Shown here one piece after another: positions 51,877 to 60,557 of a stretch of DNA of 64,000 nucleotides. The stretch's first letter is position 1. Each line of letters starts with the position of its first letter. The stretch lies in NCBI GenBank assembly GCA_900314935.1, contig OMXE01000010.1, forward strand, positions 62,001 to 126,000, written 5' to 3'. The position numbers were made by a program, and so were the translations under genes. The notes beneath the pieces were generated by a model. That model ran no database searches, was not told where the DNA came from, and saw only the letters and a program-made list of their open reading frames with translations. The DNA comes from an uncultured Prevotella sp. Lineage in GTDB: Bacteria; Bacteroidota; Bacteroidia; Bacteroidales; Bacteroidaceae.

Positions 51877-52506
51877 TTACTTGATTAAGATTTCATCGAT
51901 TGTCTTCAGCGAGTTCTCTGTGATAACAAGTACATCAGCATCCAAAATCTTGTAAGTGTTGATGGCACTTGCCAGCATCACATTGGTACGCTGGAGGTTA
52001 CGAGCCGACAAATATACATTTTTATCTATATTTGGCAAAACGAGGAGAAGTTTCTTTCCTTCGACTTTGAGATTTTTAGTAATATTTATAAAATCTTTAG
52101 TCTTGGGTGCATCCATCGTGAAGTCCTCTACAACGATGATGGCATTCTCCTTTGCCTTATAAGAGAGGGCACTCTTACGTGCAAGGACCTTAACTTTCTT
52201 GTTCAGCTTGAAGCTGTAGTCGCGGGGCTTCGGACCAAACACGCGGGCACCACCTACGAGTACCGGTGAGTTGATGTCACCACGGCGAGCACCACCACTA
52301 CCCTTCTGACGGATCAGCTTGCGGGTAGAACCTGAGAGCTCACTGCGCTCCTTTGACTTAGCTGTTCCCTGGCGCTGATTGGCAAGATACTGCTTAACGT
52401 TCAGATACAGAACGTGATCATTCGGTTCAATAGCGAAGATAGCCTCATTAAGAGTTGCCTTTCTTCCGGTCTCCTGACCATTGATATTTAATACGCTAAC
52501 TTCCAT
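51877..52506 (-). CDS. rplD: 50S ribosomal protein L4
   Basis: 209 residues: [24 protein letters not shown], the tunnel loop [36 protein letters not shown] and [27 protein letters not shown]. In some bacteria L4 also represses the S10 operon. Its start base overlaps the rplC stop (52506). Confidence 0.98.
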   Translation of the reverse strand: MEVSVLNINGQETGRKATLNEAIFAIEPNDHVLYLNVKQYLANQRQGTAKSKERSELSGSTRKLIRQKGSGGARRGDINSPVLVGGARVFGPKPRDYSFKLNKKVKVLARKSALSYKAKENAIIVVEDFTMDAPKTKDFINITKNLKVEGKKLLLVLPNIDKNVYLSARNLQRTNVMLASAINTYKILDADVLVITENSLKTIDEILIK

Positions 52507-53090
52507 TACATGTTAATTATTACAGTTGAACCTTTGCATCCAGCGACGCTACCCTTCACAATAAGAAGGTTGCTCTCTGGGATAACCTTTAACACTCTGA
52601 GGTTCTGAGTGGTTACACGGTCACCACCCATCTGGCCGCCCATGCGCATACCCTTGAACACCTTAGCGGGGTATGAACAAGCACCGATAGATCCCGGCTT
52701 GCGGGCACGGTCGTCCTGACCGTGTGTAGCCTGACCTACACCACCGAATCCGTGGCGCTTCATAACGCCCTGGAAACCCTTACCTTTGGAAGTACCAATC
52801 ACGTCAACGAAGTCAACATCGTTGAAGATCTCAACTGTGATGGTATCACCGAGGTTGTGCTCCTCGTCAAACTTGAACTCGGCCAAGTGCTTCTTTGGTG
52901 TTGTACCGGCCTTCTTGAAGACTCCCTGCATAGGCTTAGAGGTATTCTTCTCCTTAGCCTCGCCGTAGCCCAGCTGAACAGCCTGATAACCGTCTTTCTC
53001 AACGGTCTTAACCTGAGTAACAACACAAGGACCAGCTTCGATAACAGTGCACGGCACATTCTTGCCGTCGGCACTGAAAACGGATGTCAT
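52506..53090 (-). CDS. rplC: 50S ribosomal protein L3, apparently N-terminally shortened
   Basis: 194 residues from the ATG at 53090 ([20 protein letters not shown]). Conserved L3 blocks are present: [62 protein letters not shown]3 normally starts about ten residues earlier ([15 protein letters not shown]). Here the in-frame codons just upstream still encode [10 protein letters not shown], but no ATG, GTG or TTG lies between them and an in-frame TGA at 53121-53123. The A6 run at 53115-53120 next to that TGA is a possible indel or sequencing-error site. First gene after the interrupted rpsJ-rplC junction; promoter at 53239. Confidence 0.93.
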   Translation of the reverse strand: MTSVFSADGKNVPCTVIEAGPCVVTQVKTVEKDGYQAVQLGYGEAKEKNTSKPMQGVFKKAGTTPKKHLAEFKFDEEHNLGDTITVEIFNDVDFVDVIGTSKGKGFQGVMKRHGFGGVGQATHGQDDRARKPGSIGACSYPAKVFKGMRMGGQMGGDRVTTQNLRVLKVIPESNLLIVKGSVAGCKGSTVIINM

Positions 53091-53236
53091 TCCGATTTTC
53101 TTTCCTAATCTTCGCTTTTTTCACACACACAACACACTTAAAAAGAAACATCCTCACTTCTTCGCAATTGAAGGTTAAGTTGTTCTTTATCAGAGTATTG
53201 ATGGCATAAAGCCAGCGCAATACGCACTTTAGCGGG

Positions 53237-53286
53237 TGCAAAGGTACACATTATTATTGAAATAACAAGCATGAGTACCTTTGCAC
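53237..53286. promoter_or_regulatory. Inverted pair of -7 boxes upstream of rplC
   Basis: GTGCAAAGGTAC (53237-53248) and GTACCTTTGCAC (53275-53286) form a perfect 12-bp inverted repeat. Each arm holds a perfect -7 box: TACCTTTG at 53239-53246 on the minus strand (for rplC, leaving a leader of about 140 nt) and at 53276-53283 on the plus strand (running antisense to the 53356 gene). The rplC leader has no clear L4-type hairpin. Confidence 0.65.
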
Positions 53287-53355
53287 AACGCAACTTTTAT
53301 TGATTTTTAACTATTCAATAAGAAGAAATGACTGATACTGTATCAGTAAAGGTAT

Positions 53356-53850
53356 TTATTTCAGTCCGAATAGTCCTTTGAGTTTCTGGAAGAAACTGCT
53401 TTTCTCCACACTCTCGGCGCTCTCCTTGATAAACTCACCGGCGCGGTCGGTTTGTTCGCTTACGAACTCCTTGGCTTGCTGAACGGTTTCATTAGAGGTA
53501 AGCTGCTCCACGGTTTCGTCGATCTTCTCACGAACGGCTTTCACGGTCTCGTTCTCGCTGATATCGTTAATCACGCCTTCCACCTTCTCCTTGACGTTCT
53601 TCAGGTTTTCTTCGCTCACCCAGCCTTCCACTTTCTCGCGGACAGCCTTCACGGTCTCGTTCTCGCTGATATCATTGATCACGTCCTCAGCCTTCTCCTT
53701 CATGTTTTTCAACAGGTCCTCAGCAGAGTCCTTTACGTCACTTGCAGTTTCTGCAGCCTGCTCCTTTACCTCTTCAGTTGCTTCTGCAGCTTGGTTCTTC
53801 AGTTCTTCAGCTGCTTCTGCTGTTTGATTCTTCAGTTCTTCAGTTTCCAT
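53356..53850 (-). CDS. Small helical YtxH-like protein with internal repeat
   Basis: 164 residues from the ATG at 53850 (METEELKNQTAEAAEELKNQ); the longer start at 53934 is not supported because a -7 promoter box lies between. Entirely helical and charged, with 11-residue-type heptad periodicity. A unit of about 34 residues is duplicated (NDISENETVKAVREKVEGW and NDISENETVKAVREKIDET). No cysteine, signal peptide or clear membrane span. It resembles YtxH/apolipoprotein-like stress proteins that coat membranes or bind other proteins, but this is only a fold-level guess. Lies between rpsJ and rplC. Confidence 0.75.
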   Translation of the reverse strand: METEELKNQTAEAAEELKNQAAEATEEVKEQAAETASDVKDSAEDLLKNMKEKAEDVINDISENETVKAVREKVEGWVSEENLKNVKEKVEGVINDISENETVKAVREKIDETVEQLTSNETVQQAKEFVSEQTDRAGEFIKESAESVEKSSFFQKLKGLFGLK

Positions 53851-53878
53851 ATGCTTAATAATTTGGTTATTACGGCTA

Positions 53879-53886
53879 CAAAGATA
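53879..53886 (-). promoter_or_regulatory. -7 promoter box of the helical-protein gene
   Basis: CAAAGATA reads TATCTTTG on the minus strand (exact TAnnTTTG), 29 bp before the ATG at 53850. This supports the shorter start. Confidence 0.6.
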
Positions 53887-53932
53887 TATAAAAAAAGAAT
53901 ACACTCCAAAAAACGGCGTAACAAATGAATTC

Positions 53933-54001
53933 AAAAGAATGCTCCGCTGGCACGTCTAACCAACTTATGGTCAGCAGGTTGATGGCGGAGGATTATGTGG
54001 A
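53933..54001 (-). repeat. Hairpin dispersed repeat, copy 2 (inverse of 12808-12943)
   Basis: On the minus strand it begins with the same 20 bp as copy 1 (TCCACATAATCCTCCGCCAT) and ends with GCGGAGCATTCTTTT, also shared. The middle (CAACCTGCTGACC ... AGTTGGTTAG) aligns without gaps to hairpin B of copy 1 (CAACCTACTGACT ... AGTTGATTAG). CTCCGC/GCGGAG arms pair across the unit. Thus it looks like copy 1 with hairpin A deleted by recombination between the CTCCGCCA boxes. Confidence 0.75.
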
Positions 54002-54051
54002 TTACTACGTATTCATGATGAAAATCAAACCTACACTAAGGGTTCACTGCT

Positions 54052-54138
54052 AACTATGTCACTTTCTCATAGAAACTATGTCACTTTCTCGATATTCCCA
54101 CATTGGGAACAATTTATTCCCACATTGGGAATAATCAT
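54052..54138. repeat. Two different pairs of 22-bp tandem repeats
   Basis: AACTATGTCACTTTCTC begins at 54052 and 54074 (period 22). Immediately next, the palindromic TTCCCACATTGGGAA begins at 54095 and 54117 (period 22). GTGTATGTTG then recurs at 54156, 54167 and 54188 (spacing 11 and 21). The first unit resembles the reverse complement of the unit at 26315. Confidence 0.75.
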
Positions 54139-54224
54139 CCGTTTGTCAATCTCGCGTGTATGTTGCGTGTATGTTGACGCCGCTATTGTGTATGTTGAGC
54201 AGATTTTGTTTTGACCCACTTCTG

Positions 54225-54932
54225 TTAGGGAAAGGTGAAACGAGTTCCAATGGTAAAGACGCCCTGGAATCCATAGCCCAGTTCCGAATAGAAATGGATG
54301 AATCGGTTACCGAGATCGATGCCAACAGGAGTCAGTTGATAAGCGGAACGCCATTTCACCTCATCAAAATGTTCATGGCGATATTCATCGCGTTGAGTGT
54401 CGTCTTCAAAAGCAGTATATAGTCTACCATCAGAAGCAGCCTGCTGATAGTCGAATAACATGTGTTGTCTGATGGTTCCCAAAGCCGCCCGAGAATAGAG
54501 TTGCATGTGTCCTCGCATGGTAGTAAGCCAACTGTATCTGACTGATGGCGCAATATAGAATATACGACTCTGCTCACTGCCATACTTGGCAAGATAGGAA
54601 TGGGGTGCCGCCCCATGTTCTTCAATTCCATCATAGGATTCTTTTGATATTCCCCAGCCGGCGATGCAGCCCACAGCCCATCGTTGGTTAAGACGATAGT
54701 GGTACTCAAAACTCAGAGTTATATGCGAATCACCGACAAAGTCGGAACATCCCATTTCACTTTCCATATGATAGGTGGATAGATAGTGATCTACCACATC
54801 ATTAACCTTTTTGTCAGCCATGTTGTTTCCTACGCCGAAGCCCATACTAAACTCATGTCTGATCGGTTGCTGAGCCCCCAATCGAAGGGTAGCGCAGTAA
54901 AGCAACACCGCCGCTAACAACATTCTTTTCAT
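54225..54932 (-). CDS. Small outer-membrane beta-barrel protein
   Basis: 235 residues from the ATG at 54932 (MKRMLLAAVLLYCATLRLGA-QQ), which opens a signal peptide; the longer start at 54956 lacks one. The mature part alternates hydrophobic and polar residues in about eight strands (HEFSMGFGVGNNM, HITLSFEYHYRLNQRWAVGCIAGWG, RIFYIAPSVRYSWL, QLYSRAALGTIRQHM, VGIDLGNRFIHFYSELGYGF) and ends TIGTRFTFP. No named family recognised. Monocistronic; inserted between rpsJ and rplC. Confidence 0.8.
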   Translation of the reverse strand: MKRMLLAAVLLYCATLRLGAQQPIRHEFSMGFGVGNNMADKKVNDVVDHYLSTYHMESEMGCSDFVGDSHITLSFEYHYRLNQRWAVGCIAGWGISKESYDGIEEHGAAPHSYLAKYGSEQSRIFYIAPSVRYSWLTTMRGHMQLYSRAALGTIRQHMLFDYQQAASDGRLYTAFEDDTQRDEYRHEHFDEVKWRSAYQLTPVGIDLGNRFIHFYSELGYGFQGVFTIGTRFTFP

Positions 54933-55071
54933 AATAATATCGCTTTGACAACGCAAAAATACAGCTTTCCAAACTCTTTTGCAAATAATTTGAGGTCAAA
55001 AAGTTCACAAATGTTCACCTTGGGCTATTCTTATATCAATTTCTTATGAAGTTTTGAGATTACGACAAAAC

Positions 55072-55106
55072 AAAAACGGGAATCACAATTTGTGACTCCC
55101 GTTTTT
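55072..55106 (-). terminator. Intrinsic terminator after rpsJ
   Basis: AAAAACGGGAATCAC pairs with GTGACTCCCGTTTTT around AATTT (one mismatch), with T-runs on both strands. It is 28 bp past the rpsJ stop, so transcription from the str operon should end here and not reach rplC. Confidence 0.85.
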
Positions 55107-55133
55107 ATGATAGTTTGCCCATTCGGGCTTTAA

Positions 55134-55439
55134 CTATACCTTGATCTCTACCTCAACACCGCTGGGAAGCTCAAGCTTCATCAGGGCATCAACCGTCTTA
55201 GCTGTTGAGCTGTAGATGTCAATCAGACGCTTGTAGTCTGACAACTGGAACTGCTCACGAGCCTTCTTGTTTACGAAGGTAGAACGGTTTACTGTGTAGA
55301 TACGCTTGTGAGTTGGAAGGGGGATAGGACCGCTAACGATAGCACCTGTAGCCTTCACAGCCTTCACGATTTTCTCTGCTGACTTGTCAACCAATTTGTG
55401 GTCGTAGCTCTTCAGCTTAATGCGAATTTTCTGACTCAT
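55134..55439 (-). CDS. rpsJ: 30S ribosomal protein S10
   Basis: 101 residues: [53 protein letters not shown] in sequence order, then [28 protein letters not shown]. Also known as NusE, the transcription antitermination factor. Normally directly followed by rplC; here a terminator and two unrelated genes come next. Upstream spacer to fusA (123 bp) contains a CCCCTC/GAGGGG hairpin (55526-55545) of the GAGGGGTTGGGGGTGAGG type, plus GCCGCT...AGCGGC. Confidence 0.98.
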   Translation of the reverse strand: MSQKIRIKLKSYDHKLVDKSAEKIVKAVKATGAIVSGPIPLPTHKRIYTVNRSTFVNKKAREQFQLSDYKRLIDIYSSTAKTVDALMKLELPSGVEVEIKV

Positions 55440-55562
55440 AGTCTTTAATGTTTAATATTAATTGTTTATGGTGAGGAGCCGCTAAAGAGTCATTTGCTCA
55501 GCGGCCCTCTTTAATCTCAAACTACTCCCCTCGCCCTTTGGAGAGGGGTTGGGGGTGAGGCT

Positions 55563-57689
55563 TTACACGAGGTCAACGCGACCCTTGATCTCCTCAAGCA
55601 CAGCCTTGGCGATAGAGCCAGAAACTGGTGCGTGGTGATCATACTCCATAGAGCTGGTAGCACGACCAGAGGTGATGGTACGCAGAGCGGTTACATAGCC
55701 GAACATCTCAGCCAGCGGAACCATAGCCTTCACGATGCGTGCACCGCTACGGGCCTCTTCCATACCTTCTACCTGACCACGGCGCTTGTTCAAGTCACCA
55801 ATCACGTCACCCATGTTCTCCTCAGGTGTCACCACCTCAAGCTTCATCACAGGCTCCATGAGTACAGGACCGGCCTTCACGCAAGCGTTCTTGTATGCGT
55901 TGCGGGCAGCCAACTCGAATGACAGCTGGTCAGAGTCAACCGGGTGGAACGAACCGTCGATAACAGTCACCTTCATGGAATCCATCGGATAGCCACCAAG
56001 CACACCATTCTTCATGGCATCCTCGAAGCCCTTCTGCACAGCAGGGATGAACTCCTTAGGAATATTACCACCCTTCACCTCGTTGATGAACTGCAGACCG
56101 CCATTCTCCTTGATGTCGTAATCCTCATCTACCGGACCGACGTTCACGATGATGTCAGCGAACTTACCACGACCACCCGACTGCTTCTTGTAAACCTCGC
56201 GGAGGTTAACAGTCTTGGTGATGGCTTCCTTATAGTTCACCTGAGGCTTACCCTGGTTACACTCTACCTTGAACTCACGCTTCAGACGGTCGATGATGAT
56301 ATCGAGGTGAAGCTCACCCATACCAGAGATCACGGTCTGACCGCTCTGCTCGTCGGTATGTACAGTGAAGGTAGGATCTTCCTCAGCCAGCTTAGCCAGA
56401 CCGTTATCGAGCTTGGCAATGTCAGCCTGGCTCTTCGGCTCAACGGCGATAGAGATCACGGTATCCGGGAAACTGATGCTCTCCAGTACGATGGGATGAG
56501 CCTCATCGCAGAGGGTATCACCCGTACGGATATCCTTGAAACCTACACCGGCACCGATATCACCAGCGTCAATGCTCTCCATGGGCTGCTGCTTGTTGGA
56601 GTTCATCTGGAACAGACGGCTCACGCGCTCCTTCTTACCGGAACGGGTGTTGAAGACGTATGAACCAGCCTCCACCTTACCAGAGTAAACGCGGAAGAAC
56701 ACCAGACGACCAACATACGGGTCGGTAGCAATCTTGAAGGCCAGCGCTGAAGTGGGCTCGTCCTCACTCGGCTTACGGTCTTCCTCTTCGCCTGTGCTGG
56801 GGTTCTCACCAACGATGTTGGGAGTATCCAGTGGAGAAGGAAGGAAGGCACAAACATAGTCGAGCAGAGTCTGTACACCCTTGTTCTTGAATGATGAACC
56901 GCAGAGCATCGGTGTGCACTCCATGGCGAGGGTACCCTTACGGATAGCAGCGATCAGCTCCTCCTCAGTAATTGAGTTAGGATCCTCGAAGAACTTCTCC
57001 ATCAGAGCCTCATCGAACTCTGCTGCAGATTCCACGAGCTTGTCGCGCCACTCCTGAGCCTCATCAGCGAGATCAGCAGGGATGTCGGTTACCTCGAACT
57101 CAGCCCCCTGTGTCTCATCGTTCCAGATGATTGCCTTCATCTTCAGCAGGTCAACGATACCCTTGAAGGTCTCCTCCTGTCCGATAGGAATCACCAAAGA
57201 AACGGGCTTAGCACCCAGCACGTCCTTCATCTGCTGGAGAACGTCGTAGTAGTTTGCACCAGAACGGTCCATCTTGTTCACGTATCCCAGACGGGGTACA
57301 TTGTACTTGTCGGCCTGGCGCCACACCGTTTCACTCTGGGGCTGTACACCACCTACTGCACAGTAGGTTGCCACAGCTCCGTCCAGTACACGGAGAGAAC
57401 GCTCCACCTCAGCGGTGAAGTCCACGTGTCCCGGAGTATCAATCAAGTTGATCTTAAACTGTTTGTCGTTATAGTGCCAATAGCAGGTGGTAGCAGCAGA
57501 GGTGATGGTAATACCACGCTCCTGCTCCTGTGCCATCCAGTCCATTGTTGCGGCACCGTCATGAACCTCGCCAATCTTATGAGTCTTACCTGTGTAGTAC
57601 AGGATACGCTCAGAAGTTGTTGTCTTACCGGCATCGATGTGAGCCATGATACCGATATTGCGGGTCAAATGTAAGTCTTGTTTTGCCAT
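55563..57689 (-). CDS. fusA: Elongation factor G
   Basis: 708 residues. G domain: [22 protein letters not shown] (P-loop), [11 protein letters not shown] (switch I), DTPGHVDF (switch II) and [13 protein letters not shown]; then domains II-V ending [28 protein letters not shown]-driven translocase. Canonical length and motifs. In the str operon after rpsG. Confidence 0.98.
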   Translation of the reverse strand: MAKQDLHLTRNIGIMAHIDAGKTTTSERILYYTGKTHKIGEVHDGAATMDWMAQEQERGITITSAATTCYWHYNDKQFKINLIDTPGHVDFTAEVERSLRVLDGAVATYCAVGGVQPQSETVWRQADKYNVPRLGYVNKMDRSGANYYDVLQQMKDVLGAKPVSLVIPIGQEETFKGIVDLLKMKAIIWNDETQGAEFEVTDIPADLADEAQEWRDKLVESAAEFDEALMEKFFEDPNSITEEELIAAIRKGTLAMECTPMLCGSSFKNKGVQTLLDYVCAFLPSPLDTPNIVGENPSTGEEEDRKPSEDEPTSALAFKIATDPYVGRLVFFRVYSGKVEAGSYVFNTRSGKKERVSRLFQMNSNKQQPMESIDAGDIGAGVGFKDIRTGDTLCDEAHPIVLESISFPDTVISIAVEPKSQADIAKLDNGLAKLAEEDPTFTVHTDEQSGQTVISGMGELHLDIIIDRLKREFKVECNQGKPQVNYKEAITKTVNLREVYKKQSGGRGKFADIIVNVGPVDEDYDIKENGGLQFINEVKGGNIPKEFIPAVQKGFEDAMKNGVLGGYPMDSMKVTVIDGSFHPVDSDQLSFELAARNAYKNACVKAGPVLMEPVMKLEVVTPEENMGDVIGDLNKRRGQVEGMEEARSGARIVKAMVPLAEMFGYVTALRTITSGRATSSMEYDHHAPVSGSIAKAVLEEIKGRVDLV

Positions 57690-57721
57690 TTTCTCTTTTT
57701 ACCTATTATTATCCTGAATGT

Positions 57722-58198
57722 TTAGAATCTGAAGTGGGCGAAAGCACGGTTAGCCTCAGCCATACGGTGCATGTCCTCCTTACGCTTGTATGCACCACCC
57801 TGGTTGTTGTAGGCATCCATGATCTCAGCAGCCAGACGGTCAGCCATAGACTTACCACCACGCTTGCGAGCGAAGTTGATCATATTCTTCATGGACACAC
57901 TCTCCTTGCGGTCCGGACGGATTTCCGTAGGAACCTGGAAGGTAGCACCACCGATACGACGGCTCTTCACCTCCACCTGGGGAGTAATGTTGTCGAGGGC
58001 CTGCTTCCAAATCTCAAGCGGAGCCTTCTCTTCCTTAGCCATCTTCTCTTTGACAATGTCAAGAGCTTTGTAGAAAATCTCATAAGATGTATTCTTCTTT
58101 CCGTCATACATCAGATGATTCACGAACTTTGAGACCTTTTGGTCGTTGAAAACGGGATCCGGCAGGATCACGCGCTTCTTTGGTTTTGCTTTTCTCAT
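57722..58198 (-). CDS. rpsG: 30S ribosomal protein S7
   Basis: 158 residues: [92 protein letters not shown]. Initiates 30S head assembly; represses the str operon in E. coli. Confidence 0.98.
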   Translation of the reverse strand: MRKAKPKKRVILPDPVFNDQKVSKFVNHLMYDGKKNTSYEIFYKALDIVKEKMAKEEKAPLEIWKQALDNITPQVEVKSRRIGGATFQVPTEIRPDRKESVSMKNMINFARKRGGKSMADRLAAEIMDAYNNQGGAYKRKEDMHRMAEANRAFAHFRF

Positions 58199-58307
58199 TT
58201 TTAATAAAATTTATTCTGCATGGGGCTGTTCTTTCTGATATCTTCAACGCTCACTCCAGAGCATTTACTCAACCTGTTAACAATTCTCCAGCAAAACGGT
58301 TTACTTC

Positions 58308-58385
58308 AAGTTTCTGAGTTTTCAGTCACTGAGTTTTCAGTTCCTGAGTTTGTAAGTTTCTGAGTCTTCGAGTTGTTGAGTTTCT
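58308..58385. repeat. Degenerate TTTCTGAGTT simple repeat in the rpsL-rpsG spacer
   Basis: About seven imperfect 10-12 bp units of the form AGTTTCTGAG / AGTTTTCAGT fill part of the 248-bp rpsL-rpsG spacer. No ORF or promoter box is seen in it. Confidence 0.55.
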
Positions 58386-58446
58386 CCTCTTGTTCCGAGC
58401 CTGCTCATCACCGAGCACCCATGAACTTAAAAACTCACTGACTCTT

Positions 58447-58827
58447 TTACTTCTTCTGCTTAGGACGCTTAGCTCCGTACTTGGAACGACGCTGTGTGCG
58501 GTTTGCTACACCTGCAGTATCCAGCGTTCCGCGAACAATGTGATAACGTACACCGGGAAGGTCCTTTACACGACCGCCGCGTACCAAAACGATAGAGTGC
58601 TCCTGAAGGTTGTGACCCTCTCCCGGGATGTAGGAGTTCACTTCCTTCTGGTTTGTCAAACGAACACGGGCAACTTTACGCATTGCCGAATTAGGCTTCT
58701 TCGGGGTCGTTGTGTAAACGCGTACACAAACGCCACGACGCTGAGGACATGAGTCCAAAGCGGGCGACTTGCTCTTGTCAACAAGCGCCTTTCTGCCTTT
58801 TCTTACTAATTGTGAAATAGTAGGCAT
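58447..58827 (-). CDS. rpsL: 30S ribosomal protein S12
   Basis: 126 residues: [59 protein letters not shown] and [35 protein letters not shown]. Decoding-centre protein. The Lys-42 equivalent in TTPKKPNS is the wild-type (streptomycin-sensitive) residue. First gene of the str operon; promoter at 58910. Confidence 0.98.
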   Translation of the reverse strand: MPTISQLVRKGRKALVDKSKSPALDSCPQRRGVCVRVYTTTPKKPNSAMRKVARVRLTNQKEVNSYIPGEGHNLQEHSIVLVRGGRVKDLPGVRYHIVRGTLDTAGVANRTQRRSKYGAKRPKQKK

Positions 58828-58909
58828 TGTACTTAATTTTTAGATATTTATATTGTTTTGTTTATATTCGAGTATATGCACTATAATCCCTGCGGACTAT
58901 TTCGGGCTG

Positions 58910-58917
58910 CAAAGGTA
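58910..58917 (-). promoter_or_regulatory. rpsL (str operon) -7 promoter box
   Basis: CAAAGGTA reads TACCTTTG on the minus strand (exact consensus), 83 bp before the rpsL ATG. No clear -33 TTTG at 19-21 bp. Confidence 0.6.
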
Positions 58918-58974
58918 CAAACTTTCCCCGAAACCACCTAATTCTATAAATAGCAAAAGTAATGGAATAATAAA

Positions 58975-59030
58975 AAATTAGTAAGAAATATACTTTGTTA
59001 ACATTGTTTTAATATATTTCTTACTAATTT
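58975..59030 (-). terminator. Long-stem terminator after the DUF3467 gene
   Basis: Perfect 18-bp inverted repeat: arms 58975-58992 and 59013-59030 (AAATTAGTAAGAAATATA and its complement) around a 20-nt loop, then TTTTTTATTATT on the minus strand. It is 29 bp past the stop of the gene at 59059. Confidence 0.75.
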
Positions 59031-59058
59031 CGTTCAAGATTCGACAGGATTCACGGGA

Positions 59059-59370
59059 TTAAGCCTCACCTTTCCCCATCGGAAATGGTGTTGCCGTACG
59101 TGGTCCTTGGTTTGGGATGCGAATGGTTCCGAACTCCTGTTCGTAACGCATGATGTTCTCCTGCAGCGCGGCGAGAAGTCGCTTGGCATGTTCAGGAGCC
59201 AGAATCACACGACTCTTCACCTGTGCCTTCGGCAGTCCGGGAAGTACCCGTGCGAAATCAAGGATGAAATCACTACTGCTATGGGTAATGATGGCAAAGT
59301 TGGCATACTGTCCCTGTGCCACATCCTGCGGCAACTCCAACTGCAATCCGTTATTCTTCTGTTCCTCCAT
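59059..59370 (-). CDS. DUF3467 family protein
   Basis: 103 residues, the full DUF3467 length: LQLELPQDVAQGQYANFAIITHSSSDFILDFARVLPGLPKAQVKSRVILAPEHAKRLLAALQENIMRYE. Soluble, no motif of known chemistry. In this phylum the gene is commonly found beside rpoC and rpsL, which fits here apart from the trpS and LRR genes between it and rpoC. It starts 22 bp after the trpS stop. Confidence 0.9.
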   Translation of the reverse strand: MEEQKNNGLQLELPQDVAQGQYANFAIITHSSSDFILDFARVLPGLPKAQVKSRVILAPEHAKRLLAALQENIMRYEQEFGTIRIPNQGPRTATPFPMGKGEA

Positions 59371-59391
59371 AACCTATACTATAACTATGAA

Positions 59392-60531
<1,140 letters not shown>

Positions 60532-60557
60532 TCAGATATAGAAAGATTTTGCAAGAA

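Noticed and set aside
53115..53121. Programmed -1 frameshift at the AAAAAAG run before rplC
   Set aside because: The heptamer fits a -1 slip from the rplC frame, but joining the upstream ATG to rplC needs a shift in the other direction; slippage or a read error is a simpler explanation.
55526..55561. CCCCTC...GAGGGGTTGGGGGTGAGG as a mobile element
   Set aside because: A single short copy in this window; it may belong to a widespread small repeat, but nothing here shows mobility. Most likely a hairpin in the rpsJ-fusA spacer.
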